From Plasmodium coatneyi (lineage: Eukaryota; Apicomplexa; Aconoidasida; Haemosporida; Plasmodiidae), in the NCBI RefSeq assembly GCF_001680005.1, contig NC_033563.1, forward strand, positions 1,240,001 through 1,304,000: a stretch of 64,000 bases of DNA, in the 5' to 3' direction. Each line of letters begins with the position of its first letter. The stretch's first letter is position 1. The notes under the pieces were generated by a model, which was not told where the DNA came from, ran no database searches, and saw only the letters and a list, made by a program, of their open reading frames with translations. Both the position numbers and the translations under genes were made by a program. Below, piece by piece: positions 35,001 through 46,085 of this stretch.

Positions 35001-38000
35001 GTTTAAGCAAACTATGCTATGCCTCGTACTGAATGCTTACGCGAAGGAATTGGAGAAGCTTAATTCTAACTGTGACGTAACACAAGGCATAAAAAAGGCA
35101 TTTGAGGAAAGTGAAAAAATTAAAGGGGAAGCATGTAAGAATGATAGCAACTGCCAAGTGTGCAAAGAAGATTACGATTCGAATTGCAAAGTACGAGGTG
35201 AGAATGTAAAACTCGAAATGGATAAAATGCTGAAGGATAAGGGCAAAATAGGGGAAATAAAGCAAACTCTGGAAACTGCATGTAAGGATAATAACAAACA
35301 ATGCACCTAACAACCTTCCTTCCACCAACCACCCCTAACACAATCTTGCTTCCACCAACCACATAATCTTCACTGTTTCCTTGTAGGTAAAGACTGTAGT
35401 AAGGAGGATAACTTTTGTGACCGTGTAAAATGTGTATCAGATAAGTGGCATCAGAATTGGGGAAAAGGAGAAACGAAATGGGTAAGTGAACACAATATAT
35501 ATTGTCTTCATTAGAATTAAAAGGAACACAGTGTTTTCCATTACAATAAAAGGATAGTGTTGTTCATTGGAATAAGTGAACACAATATATATATTGTCTT
35601 CATTACAATAAAAGGAACACAGTGTTGTTCATTAGCATAAGAGACAGTTTTGTGCGTCCTGTAGTATGTACAAACTGACAGAGGGAATTAGACGCATATA
35701 ATTATAGGGGGGGAGATGGACAACATAATAATTATTGGGGGTGCATATAATTACATAGCATACATTTGCTTCCTTCCCCTCCATCACTTTACTTTTATGA
35801 ACAGAGTGCAATGCAGAATGATATTAACAACATCGCCACAAAAATGTTTGATGAAATATCTAAAAATGGCAAAGATATTCCAGGTTACTGTAGTAATACA
35901 GATCGAACTAGTAGAAGAGTCACGGACCCAGAGAAAAAAGCATGTACAAACATTACTGAGGGGTTGAAGTACATATACAAAGTTCAAGAGGAAGATGGAG
36001 ACGGAGTGCACAAGAAAGACAATAGGGAGTTTAAGCAAACTATGATGTGCCTCCTATTAAACGCCTATGCGGATAAGTTGAAGCAGCACGTCAAATCTCC
36101 CTGTACGCTCGACGAGGAAACAATAGCACAAGCATTCGTTCAAGGGAATGGGCAACGCACTACATGGTGTAAGGGTAAGGGTGGCCAGAATAATCATTGT
36201 GTTAAGTGTGATAGGTATAACAAATATGCAAAGTGTGAAGTAGGCGATGACACAAGGAAGGAAGAAGTGGGGTCTAAGTTGGATGACTTGTTCAAGGATA
36301 ACGGCAAAAAAGAAGAATTATATAAAGCTATGAGTGATATAAGTACCTTATGTGATCGCGCCCAGTGCGTAACAACACAATGGACTAGGGATAGGAGACA
36401 AGGGGGCCAAATGAAATGGGAGGTTAGGGCGATCCACATTTGAATTTTGAATCTAAGCGTATATATTGCATATAGAAAGAGTGTATACGTACTCAGGGAA
36501 AAGTATGAGTAAAGTTTTTATGTAAAAGTTAAATGTAAGTATATGCCCCCTCTTCTTTCCATTGTATTGGAAGAATCAAATTTGGGATAGTGATGTTCCC
36601 AATATATTGAAAGAACTGTCTAAGGCTATAACTAATGGAAGCACAGGGGACGATAATTCATGCAAGAACATTGAAGATAATGGTAATACTAATTCAGGAG
36701 CAAATAAGAAGGCTTGTAATCTTATAATTGCAGGATTAAAGTATATTTATGAAATTAAAGAAGAAGAGAACGCACAGGGTCAGTCTGAGGAGCGCAAAAA
36801 AAATGACAAAAAATTTAAACAAACCATGGCTTGCCTGGCATTAAATGTATTTGCTAAGGATTTACTGAAAGGAAGATGCCATATCACAAAGGAAAACATA
36901 GAGCAAGCATTTCAGAGCGGAAACAGTCTTTACAGCACTATGTGTTCTAATAGTGATAATTGTGAAAAATGTGGGTGGGACGATTGTACAAAGCCTACTT
37001 TTAATAAAAACAACCAACGGAAAGATATAAAAGACAAGCTCCAGGCGGATGGAAACATACAAACAACTCTAAATACTATAACTGATGCATGTAAAGCACA
37101 AGCTGCCAAATCACCAGGAGGAGTGTTAAGGAGTGATACTGAAGATGGGAATAGTGCAATACAGCCAGGTAAGAAAGCACAAAATACGGATGATGCAATA
37201 GGTCTTCCTCCATTAGATGAAGAAGATGACACTGTTCGTCACACAAAGAGTAGTGAGGACGAAGAGGAGGACCTGTTCATCGCTGGAGGTACTCATACAT
37301 CGTATGTTACTGTTGTTGACGCTGGCACTACTGTCATTACAGGTCCAGAAATAATGAATGGTGTAAAAGAAGACATAGGAAAAGGAAGTGGTGGTGCTAC
37401 AGCTGAAGGAGCAGATGACAGTAGTACCCCAACTCCAAGCACAGGAACAGACACCCAAACTCCTTCAGGTTCTCCGCGCGTTCCGCAACCTCAGGCACCC
37501 CCAGCTCAGGCAGGTAATAATAATAAAAAAAAAGAGTGAGCATTCCTAATAAATATGTGCATCTATAAGATGCATCTAAAAATTAAAAGGTAAAAAATTA
37601 AAAAATTAAAAAAAAAAAAATTCATATTAGAAGAAAAAAATAAAGAGAAAAAAAAAAAAAGACAGAGAGAAAAGAGAAGAGAAGGAAAAAAATAAAATAA
37701 AGGTGAATGAATCAGTGGGGTGTGTAGGATTTTGCATTTTAGGGTGTGTATGTGTAGGGTTTTTCGCATTTTAAGGTGTGTGTAAGATTTCGCATTTAGG
37801 TTGTGTGTGGCATTTCGCATGTTAGGGGTGTGTAGGATTTCACATTTAGGGTGAATGTTGGATTTAGCACTTAGCTTTAAGGTTTTAGGGTTTGAGAACA
37901 ACAATGTGGACTAGTGTTAAGCTGTTTCAGGATATAGGAACAACAATCTGTCCTGGTTTTTAGCTACTTAGCGAGGTGTGTGAAGAATAATATGGCTTGG

Positions 38001-39498
38001 CATTTAGCACCTTAGGGGTGTGTTATGGTGTTACAGTGTTACGAAGAAATGGAGTAAGAAGTGTAAAAAAGTAAAAAAAATTAGAAAGTGAAAGAAGTCT
38101 AAAGAAGAACAAAAATTCTGGACGTGTAAAAAATTAGAAAGTGAACGAAGTGTAAAAGGGAAGTGTACAAAAAATTAGGACGTGTAAAAAATTAGGACGC
38201 GTAAAAAAAATTACAAAGTTAAAGAAGTGTACAGAAGTAAAAAAATTAAAAAATAGAAAAATTAAAAAGTATAAAATTAAAAATTAGAAAATATAAAATA
38301 AAAAAATAAAAAATAGAAAGTGTGCACCATAGTGTATGTGGAGATCCAATTACTATTAAGCACGATTACACTGCAAGCATTCCCTCTTTATTTATGTTTT
38401 AGGTGGAAGTGCACGCGGTCCCGCAGAACCAGATGCTGCTTCCCCTGCACAAGGATCAGGTGTTGGTCCTGGGGGTAGTATTGGTCCCCAGGGTGGCGGC
38501 GGACATCCTCCTGCTGCTAAGGGTGACCAGGATAATACTGGTCCTGCTGGTCCCCATGGTCCACCTGGTGGTGATGCTGGTAGCAAAGCTACGGGTACCG
38601 CTAATTCTAACAATCAGAATGATGCAAAAAATCCTTCGGCCAAAGTAACGAAACCTGTAGAAAAAACAACATCGATCATATCAGTTCCAACACTACCACC
38701 GGCAGTAGCAATGAAAACGTCGAACACAGAAAGATCAGCAGTGGTAATACCAAGACAACCACAGAAGACGCTACCCAGAGTTCATGAAGTCAGTCTTCTG
38801 GAGTCTTACCTTCCTTTGGCTCTTGTGTTCCTTGGTGTTTCTGCTATGACTTATTTACTTTGGAAGGTAAAAAAAAAAAAAAATTTAATAAAAAAAAGTT
38901 TAAATAAAGAAAAAAAAGGAGAAAACTAATATTAGCAGAAAAGAAGAAAAAAAAAAAAAGAACACACCTCCTAACCCTTACATCTTACCTTAGATGTACA
39001 CGTCGCACTTAATTTATACTGATTGTTCCGGTCTTAGGAACAACACATTACACTTTTTTAAAAAATATTTCCTTCTTTCATTCTTCCTTGTTTTCTTTCT
39101 TTTAGTATTTTATCTTCCTTCGTAAAAAAAGACAACGTTACAGAAGAGCTCATCAAGTATGTGGTCCTCCAACTTTGGGAGAACAACTCCCTGATCATGT
39201 GGACGACCAGTATGATGGTCCACATGAATATACCTTAGTAAAGGAACGCAGACAACCAAAATCTGCTCCAATGAGAAGAACGAAGAGGTTAAAAGAACAG
39301 GGCGTTGATGGCCGTGTGTGTCACCGTACCATTATTGATATCCATTTAGAAGTCTTAGACGAATGTCAAGAAGGGGGCCTGCATTCGAGGAAAGAAGACT
39401 TTTTTGAAATTTTGGTTCAAGAATTTATAGGATCTGACTTTATAAAGGAGGAATTTGTTCCTAAGGAAGATGTTGCATATTCAGGTTTCAGGGTTTAG
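32094..39498 (+). CDS. SICAvar: SICAvar-type variant surface antigen, small, nine exons, apparently intact
   Basis: Exons: 32094-32168, 32298-33105, 34533-34633, 34780-35281, 35387-35481, 35805-36422, 36574-37513, 38403-38866 and 39106-39498. All phases agree and give 1331 residues without a stop. Exon 6 uses a weak GTTAGG donor. The N-terminal domain (residues 1-294, no signal peptide or PEXEL, as in SICA proteins) is the alpha-type module. Three cysteine-rich beta-type modules follow, each opening with an LC-x-R-x2-C-V-x3-W pattern and containing a GANKKAC/EKKACTNI helix and FKQTM-CL-LN. Then come an acidic Ser/Thr region, a Gly-Pro collagen-like spacer, a membrane segment (about 1182-1201) and a conserved cytoplasmic exon. 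SICA antigens are shown on infected red cells and vary clonally. It has few beta modules, so it is a short member, and introns 2 and 7 are large and repeat-rich. Confidence 0.93.
33235..33732. repeat. GGAAGG/GTCTAAGGA repeat block in SICAvar intron 2
   Basis: This purine-rich repeat lies within the 1.4-kb intron between SICAvar exons 2 and 3. Section 33294-33487 repeats 28071-28264 with only a few mismatches, in the same orientation. Confidence 0.88.
33733..33850 (+). repeat. interstitial telomere-like repeats in SICAvar intron 2
   Basis: GGGTTTA/GGGTTCA units follow the GGAAGG block exactly as in the upstream copy (both begin GAAGGTTTAGGGTTCAGGG). They then decay to GGTTTCGG-like sequence by about 33970. 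The array lies inside a transcribed intron. Confidence 0.92.
37700..38330. repeat. degenerate tandem repeats in SICAvar intron 7
   Basis: From 37715 to 37870 a unit of roughly 30-40 bp (GTGTGTAGGATTTCGCATTTTAGG and variants) repeats about five times. From 38045 to 38330 A-rich units of the form GTAAAAAATTAGAAAGTG repeat. Both lie in the 889-bp intron before the Gly-Pro spacer exon. Confidence 0.75.
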
Positions 39499-39690
39499 GG
39501 GAGGAAGACATGGTTCCTAAGGAACAGGTTCCAAGTTCAGATTCCAGGTTAAGGGTTGATGTCTCTAAGGAACAGGTTCCATGTTCAGGTTTACGGTTCC
39601 AGGTTCAGGATGACTTTGTTCCTGAGGAAGGTGTTCCTAAGGGAGATGTTCCTAAGGAACAGGTTCCAAGTTCAGGGTTTAGGGTGTAGT
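39499..39690 (+). repeat. repeat tail downstream of the SICAvar stop, coding-like in another frame
   Basis: After the stop, units of GTTCCTAAGGAACAGGTTCCAAGTTCAGG recur. Read in the +2 frame from the ATG at 39510 they give repeated VPKEQVPSS-type peptides that end again at a stop at 39690, the same ending (SGFRV) as the annotated protein. This looks like a duplicated, frame-shifted copy of the last codons. Confidence 0.75.
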
Positions 39691-40073
39691 AAATATTTTA
39701 TTTTTATTCAAAACGACAGGATATAATTTACATATGAGTAAAATATTACTCATGGGATAAGACCCTGTGGGGCATCCAAATATTAGGAAGTGGGGTAATG
39801 TAGAAAATATTCATATAAAAAATAACTTATGTAGAAAATATGGATACAGAACCTATTAAATTGATTTGTTCAATGAAATCACACATCATCTCTGGAATTT
39901 TGTTTTCATTAGGTTTCTCTAACACATTGGGAACAGGACAAATTTCAGGGGGGTGGGCCTCTTTTTTTTTATTTTTTATTTTCATTTAATTTATATATGC
40001 GTGTGTGTGATTTTTTCCACATGTATATATGCGAGAAACCGCGTAAAAAAATTTTTTTTTTGTTATATGGGGG

Positions 40074-40107
<34 letters not shown>

Positions 40108-41236
40108 GGTATTGCATGAAGGTGTTTAGATATTCATGTGTAAGCAATATAAGCCGGGAAAAAAAAAAATTTTCTTCCCCACTTCATTTTGACTTGTTTG
40201 GAGAACTTCTTTTTTACGTAACTGATTTGTTGGCAAACTTTTAATATTTTATTCTTAATTGTTTACAACTTTTTTATTGAAGATCTAAAATATGTTCATT
40301 AAATTTTTTTTTTTCTTCTTTATGCATAAATACTCTTCCTGAAGAGGTTAGCACTTTTTTTTTTTCCGCGCCCTTTTTGGGAATACCTTCCCTGATGCAG
40401 TTATTTAAACAAACACATGGCAGGGAAAAAAAGAAAAAAAAAAATTGCAACCAGTTTGGTAAATGAATGCGTATATGTGTTACAACCTTGCAGGGGTGTC
40501 CTGCTACAAAGTAGTTCTGCTTGTAACCTCCTCCTCTCAAAAGTTTTCTTCCCTCTTTTGTGAAAAGCGCGTATTGAATAAATTCTCTACCGTTATATAT
40601 CACGTTCTTTTGGGGTAATCGAATATGTTCTAATGTTTCATCTTTCCCTGCGATATTAAACATGGCCAACATAGTGGCAACGGTAGAAATGTTCGCAAAC
40701 GTGATTGCCAAAAAAAAAAAAAAAAAGTGGTCACTCATATAGCAAAAACATTTTTACGGTTCCCTAATAAGCAACGCGAAGAAATCGCATAAGCATACGT
40801 ATCATGTGAAAAAGGTGAAACGAAACAAGGACAGTCTACGCAAATTCCTGGAACTTACTATTTCAACAACCTTATGAATGAATTTTAGGGAATTATTTTT
40901 TCCTAACGACTAAATTCAATATGTAATACATGAATATTTCCTATATGAATATTTTTCTATATTATTATTTTCTGCATGAATATGTTCTATATGAATATTT
41001 TCTATTATTTGAACTTGACCATCCTTACAGGTTCTTACTCCATGGGGGATAATTCTATTAATATATCTTAAAATAATGTTTTATTTGTTTTGTCCTCCTC
41101 CTTTTTCCTTCTATTTATGTATTTGCCCCCAGGTCGCTTTAGCAATAAATCTTTTTCACCCTTAAAAAAAAAAAAAAAAGTTTCTCCTTCCTACTACCCC
41201 CATGGTCTAACCACCCTTTTTGAACCTTCCTCAAAC
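39691..41236. other. intergenic region between SICAvar and the exported-protein gene
   Basis: AT-rich, with T tracts around 40070-40107. It holds the SICAvar 3' UTR, the promoter of the next gene and one possible small - strand open frame (listed separately). Confidence 0.5.
40274..40738 (-). CDS. doubtful small open frame, 154 codons
   Basis: An ATG-initiated frame begins with poly-Phe from a homopolymer, then has a protein-like stretch of about 65 residues (FANISTVATMLAMFNIAGKD ... RRKLLRGGGYKQNYF-type composition). A second poly-Phe from a T run follows, and then a basic tail with two Cys. The two T runs may be intron acceptor tracts: an AAG/GTTGTAA donor-like site precedes the second. 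I do not recognise the family. It could be an exon of a small gene or a relic in the island. Confidence 0.3.
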   Translation of the reverse strand: MSDHFFFFFLAITFANISTVATMLAMFNIAGKDETLEHIRLPQKNVIYNGREFIQYALFTKEGRKLLRGGGYKQNYFVAGHPCKVVTHIRIHLPNWLQFFFFFFSLPCVCLNNCIREGIPKKGAEKKKVLTSSGRVFMHKEEKKKFNEHILDLQ

Positions 41237-43105
41237 ATGAAAGAAAAAACGATTAAACGACTTGTTCTTTCCATGGGGACTCCCATCTTTTTCTTACTAA
41301 TTTGCATCTGGAAATATTCTTTCGAGGTAGGTCAACCAGGAAAGGAAATTCCGAAAATGGTTGCCACGTTGTTACATGTTATTTTTGCATGTTGGTTGGG
41401 GGTAGCCACATTTGTGGGTACCCCCCACTGCTTACACTATATGTATAGCTATATGTTCCCTTCACCTGTACCCTTTTAGACGTTTAATATTAACAAATCC
41501 TTCGACACGACATGCCACCCAGAAAATGTACCAACCATGCAATTGGGCAGAATACTAACCGGAGGCACCATCACGGTGCAGTCTCCACCCATGTATACCA
41601 ACTTAAAAGAGAAACCAATTGATACACTTGATGAAAGTAGCGCCGATTTGTTCAGCAAACGATTGAACGAGTTAGTACGCGACGAAAATTTTAAAAAGCA
41701 ATATGAACGCCTCCTCCACGGCAATGAATTTGCCCAGATTCTTTCCGACATGGTCATTGATCATGAAAAATTAAAAAAAAAAGGCATACGAAATGTGCTA
41801 AATGGGTCTCATTTTATGAATAATGATGCCAGCTTAGATTGGGAAGAAGCCATAAAAAAACTTTCCTCCTCCTCCGATAGAAAAGATGCTGCAGGAAAGT
41901 TTACCCATTCGAATAGGAAAAAACGCTCACGGAACTTTGGCCAATCAGACGAATCTCTTAATTTGGACAATTTTGATGATGACTGCGCCCATGTTGATGA
42001 CGATCTATCCACATTCACTGGCAGTGTGGAAAGCCTCTTTCTTAAAGAACAGCAGACTAAATTTCCTCATCATCGTCATCATTATTATGACGATGACTAT
42101 GTTGATGATGACCTGTCCACAAATTGTAGCAGTATGGGAAGTCTCTTTGAAGAACGAGATCATTTCCATGATGATTATGTTGATGGTGATGATAACCGAT
42201 CTACAAATTTGGGCAGTATGGAAAGCATTTTTAAAGAAGAACAACAGCAACAAACCATAGTTCCCCATCATCATCATCATCGTCATCATTATCATTATGA
42301 CGATCGTGATCATGACATGTCTACGAACTTTGGCAGTGTGGAGAGTATTTTTAAGGAACCAAATGATGACTATGCTGATGACGTCTCCACGAACACTTAT
42401 TCATGCAAGAGTGAATATACTGGTACGGACTACTACGATTCCTATGGGGATCTCTACCATGTAGTGGACCAAAATAATGAACATGAAAGGGCAAACGCAA
42501 AAGCAGGAGTACATTTACCCATGCTAGATGAACATTTTATAGGGGAATATAAAAATTATAGTAGTTCTAAAAATTTCCACAAGAGAAATAGTTTAAAGCA
42601 GAAAATATACAAACGTATACCATTCCTACGCAAGTTCTTTAATAAAATCGATGCTAAACTCGAGTCAGAAATTAGACGTTATTTGGACATTAAGGAGAGA
42701 GAAAAGCAAAATTACCCAGTCAGAAAAGTAAAAGGGACACAAAAAATTTTTAACTTTCTTAGCAAGTACAGAGTGTTCGTCCCTCTTGGTGTATTGGGAA
42801 TTCTTTCCATGCTGTTTCTAGTATTCCTACTAAAAATGGTATTCTCTGGCTCATGGTCTTTATGGTCCCTTCTGTCCGGATTAACTGCGTCTGTAGGAAC
42901 AGTTACCTCCATAGCACTTCTACCCATATACTTTTTATTGCCCTTTATTGTCGCTGCTTTGGTCATTGGTGGATATGATCTTTTGGTATTGTATTATAAG
43001 CGTAAATTAGACAAAATAAAGCGCTCAAGGGAAGAGTTCGATAAATTACTCCCGAAGGGGAATGGAAGAAAATTAAGGACCTTTAAGAAGATTATCGCTG
43101 ATTAA
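41237..43105 (+). CDS. exported protein with His/Asp repeats and two membrane regions (fam-d-like)
   Basis: Two exons, 41237-41326 and 41480-43105, joined in phase 0 (571 residues). The short first exon encodes an N-terminal hydrophobic signal/anchor (PIFFLLICIWKY). A PEXEL-like RILTG at about 54-58 sits at the expected place but lacks the usual acidic/Gln fifth residue. A charged helical region follows. Residues about 185-320 contain four imperfect repeats combining (L/M)STN-GSMESIFKEE with His-rich (PHHHHHRHHY) and Asp-rich (DDDYVDDD) blocks. A basic region and two hydrophobic segments (about 440-465 and 475-515) complete the protein. The two-exon layout and position by SICAvar fit the exported families of vivax-clade parasites; Pv-fam-d is my best guess. 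Function is unknown; the His/Asp repeats could bind metal. Confidence 0.85.
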
Positions 43106-44526
43106 CCAAATTATGAGTATTCCATAAGACTTTCTTAAAAAATGTTGATTAGAATCTCCTGATAAATGTGTAAACGAAGATGTACCTACACATAAGCGTG
43201 CCTTTCCGTTTTTTTTTTCGTATTTCCCGATTTATTTCATTCCCTACTCCTTTTGGTAATAATATTTTCTCTTCTTTCTCTATACAAATTTTTTTTTTCT
43301 TCTTTGTTTTATCCCCATTTCATTTTCATTTTTACATTCTTGTTAAGTAAAATTTGTTTGATTTTTTCCGCATGTTATGCACAACCGGAATTAAACCTAA
43401 ATTTGTTAACAAACTTTCGACGTGTGGCATGTAATGTGCACCCTATTTGATGTGTTAGGAACAAACCCATGGAACGCCCATCGTGAAAGCGTGGTCTCTT
43501 TTAACTTATCGCACAAATGGCGCGGAAAAAAAAAAAAAAAAAAAAAAAAACAGAAAAAAATTCCCCTAAGTTCATTCACGCTTGTGTGTGTATACACGTG
43601 CATGACTACTACATTTGTGTTTGTGCATACATTGTTTGTTCTGCCGTTGCTTCATCGCGCTGCCCCTCTTTACCCTTAAACAATCTCCGTCACACACAGT
43701 CATGCATCCTTCTTGTTTTCAACACTGTTTATATGTTGTTATAAGCATGATGGTAGATGCGGCATGCAGGGAAAAAAACGTAAAAACTTAGCGGCCGTAC
43801 ACAGATTAAAAAAAAAAAAAAAAACTACCAATCGAATGGAAATGGGTCTAGGTGTGTACTAAAATGGAGATAAAAATTCTCAAATCGAACGATTGGAATT
43901 TTTGACGAGCGGAATATGAGCGAACAATTCTTCGTCCATTGCCGGGCAGGTGAAATTTTTTCCCTTTTTTCATTTTTTTTCTTTCTTTCCGTTACTTTGC
44001 CATTGCTACGTATTGTTTCGTGTGTTGCCATTCCACATGAGAAAAAAAAAAAAAAAAAAAGAAATGCGAAAATTGCACGAAACTGTGAGAACAGAATTTT
44101 CTTTTTTTTCATCCTCCTCAATCCTTTTCCGTGGCAAATTCTTCATCACAGCATGTCATGGCAGAGGATAGGGGTTCCGTTCCTCCTAAATGTGATGCCG
44201 ATTGCGCGGTAGCGGCAGGCACACGTATGCGTCACACAAAGCACGCATGGGTATATTCCCTGCTGCGCGGAAAATACTTCTTTCTGTGTCCACAACATGT
44301 GTATGTTTAATCGTATTATAAGTCTCTTTCGAAAGCGTCACGAGATGACAGTGGAATTATTTTCACCTTCCCCTTTTTCGTGCCGCCCGTTCGTGCAAGT
44401 CGCTTTTATGGGCACAACGATGTTGCTTCATGTTATCGGGAAAGTGGTGCTTCTGACCATGCTCCCTATGATAGGGCACCCTCCGTGTGTATTGGCCTCC
44501 TCCCCCCCAAGTCATGTGACCAGCAC
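43106..44526. other. convergent intergenic region at the right edge of the island
   Basis: This lies between the exported-protein gene and the ribonucleotide reductase gene, which end towards each other. It includes A tracts at about 43526-43550, 43807-43822 and 44041-44060. No gene was recognised; short frames here are homopolymer products. Confidence 0.55.
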
Positions 44527-46085
44527 TTAGAAGTCCTCGTCCAGGACGATCTGTCTCTCTCCGTAAATATCCTCCGTCTTCTTGACAGATTCTGTCTTCT
44601 GGTTCTCGCTCACCACGATCTGCATGGAAAAAAGAAAAAAAAATATATATATATATCAAAATAATAACAAAATAATGCCAAAAGAAACTATGACAAGGTC
44701 CGCTGGAGTGCCACCCAAATGGATCGTCACTACTCACAGCACGTAAGATCCCCAAGTGGGGAAAAAGCCAAACGTGAGTAACCTTATTAAACTCAGGCCA
44801 GGTGAAGGGGTACTTGGAATTAAAATACTTGGGGTGCTTCAAATTGACGAGCATAGTATCCGCTAGGTACTCCAGAAAAGACTTCACCTGTTCCTTTTTT
44901 ATTTTCAAAACGGACAGCTCCAGCATTTCTATGGCAAATTGGTACTCCAATTTTACAGCCATTTTGAAATAATCCAAAAGGCTTTCATATTTTAACTTGT
45001 TATTTAAATGGTTGCAACACATAACGGAGAAATCTCCATGTAGGTATTCATCCCGGTGAATTTTCTCATGGACATTACACAAACAGGGAAGCATGGAATT
45101 CTCTTTACAGTATCCAATGAGGATATTTAGCGTTCCGTTGAAAAGAACTTTGGATATATAGATAAGGACGAGTTTGTTGTAAAAGGGTATATTTGTTTCG
45201 AACAATTCGGTTAGCCATTTTTGTTTCTTCAACACACTGTCTAGCTGTATGACTTTGTTGATGATGGCCCGTTTTTGCTTGGCGTCTGGGATGTACGTTT
45301 CGAAGATGCATGCATACACTTCGTCGTGGATATTTTCCATGCACATTTGGAAGCCGTAAAAGGCGCGTCCTTCCGGGATCTGAATGATGTCCAGCATTTT
45401 GCTCGTTATCAGAGCTTGTTCCTCATATACGTGGAGGTCCCTGTGGGGGAGCAATGTTTAGCGGGGGATAATATGATTGACAATGAGTAAGTTAATGACA
45501 TCGTTTATCGATGCCTCCCCGGTTCGCCTTACTTTAGACTGTAGAAACATATCAGCTCGAGCAGCTTCACGAGCATACTCTTGTCAATGCTCTCCAGGAA
45601 CTTCTTGTCCTTATCAAAGTTGTAGTCCTCGGCTGTCCAGAAGAGGGATTCTATCTCTTTGTAGTAACTCTACAGAGGGGGAGAAACCAAATAACGGGTG
45701 AAGCAAATGCCACGTAAAAAAAACAAAATGCACAGAACAAACTAGCACGTGCAGTATGGAGAGGGATAAACGAATCAGATGTTTCCTCCCTTTTTGGAAA
45801 ACCTACCCAGAACGTTTTGTACTTGATGGGGAACATAACCTGCCAAGGGGAAGAAAAAAAAAAAGGGGTTTTAACATTACTTCTAATACTTTTGCCTGTC
45901 TGTATGTGTGCATTTTCACAGCGATATGTACACCTGTGTTACATGGTGTGCGGCTCCACGTTTAGCTTCCCTTGCCGTGTTTCCACCTGGCCCCTTACCC
46001 ATCTGAACTGGTTCTCCTTCAGAATGTCGTCATTGTTTTGGGCATCCAGGAGAACTTCCTGGTCGTGATAATGCTCTTTGTCCAT
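44527..46085 (-). CDS. ribonucleotide reductase small subunit, divergent R4 type
   Basis: Five exons: 46085-45999, 45839-45807, 45669-45533, 45440-44738 and 44619-44527 (350 residues). A second in-phase donor at 44783 would shorten exon 4 by 15 codons and may fit the family better. The early part reads FRW|VMFPIKYKTFW|SYYKEIESLFWTAED across the splices, typical of R2. Ligand motifs are visible: D87, E121/H124 in MENIHDEVY with radical Tyr128, and E217/H220 in RDEYLHGDF. However, the position normally holding the fourth iron-ligand Glu (VEGIFFSGSF in other R2s) reads ISKVLFNGTL, giving Ser182. The C-terminus ends in LDEDF, like the R1-binding tail. R2 supplies the tyrosyl radical for dNTP synthesis. 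P. falciparum has a second small chain (R4), and this is its likely orthologue. Confidence 0.9.

Noticed and set aside
38392..38613. Gly/Pro-rich open frame on the - strand opposite SICAvar exon 8
   Set aside because: It is the reverse complement of the Gly-Pro stalk, which is itself Gly/Pro-rich in the opposite sense. It is a shadow, not a gene.
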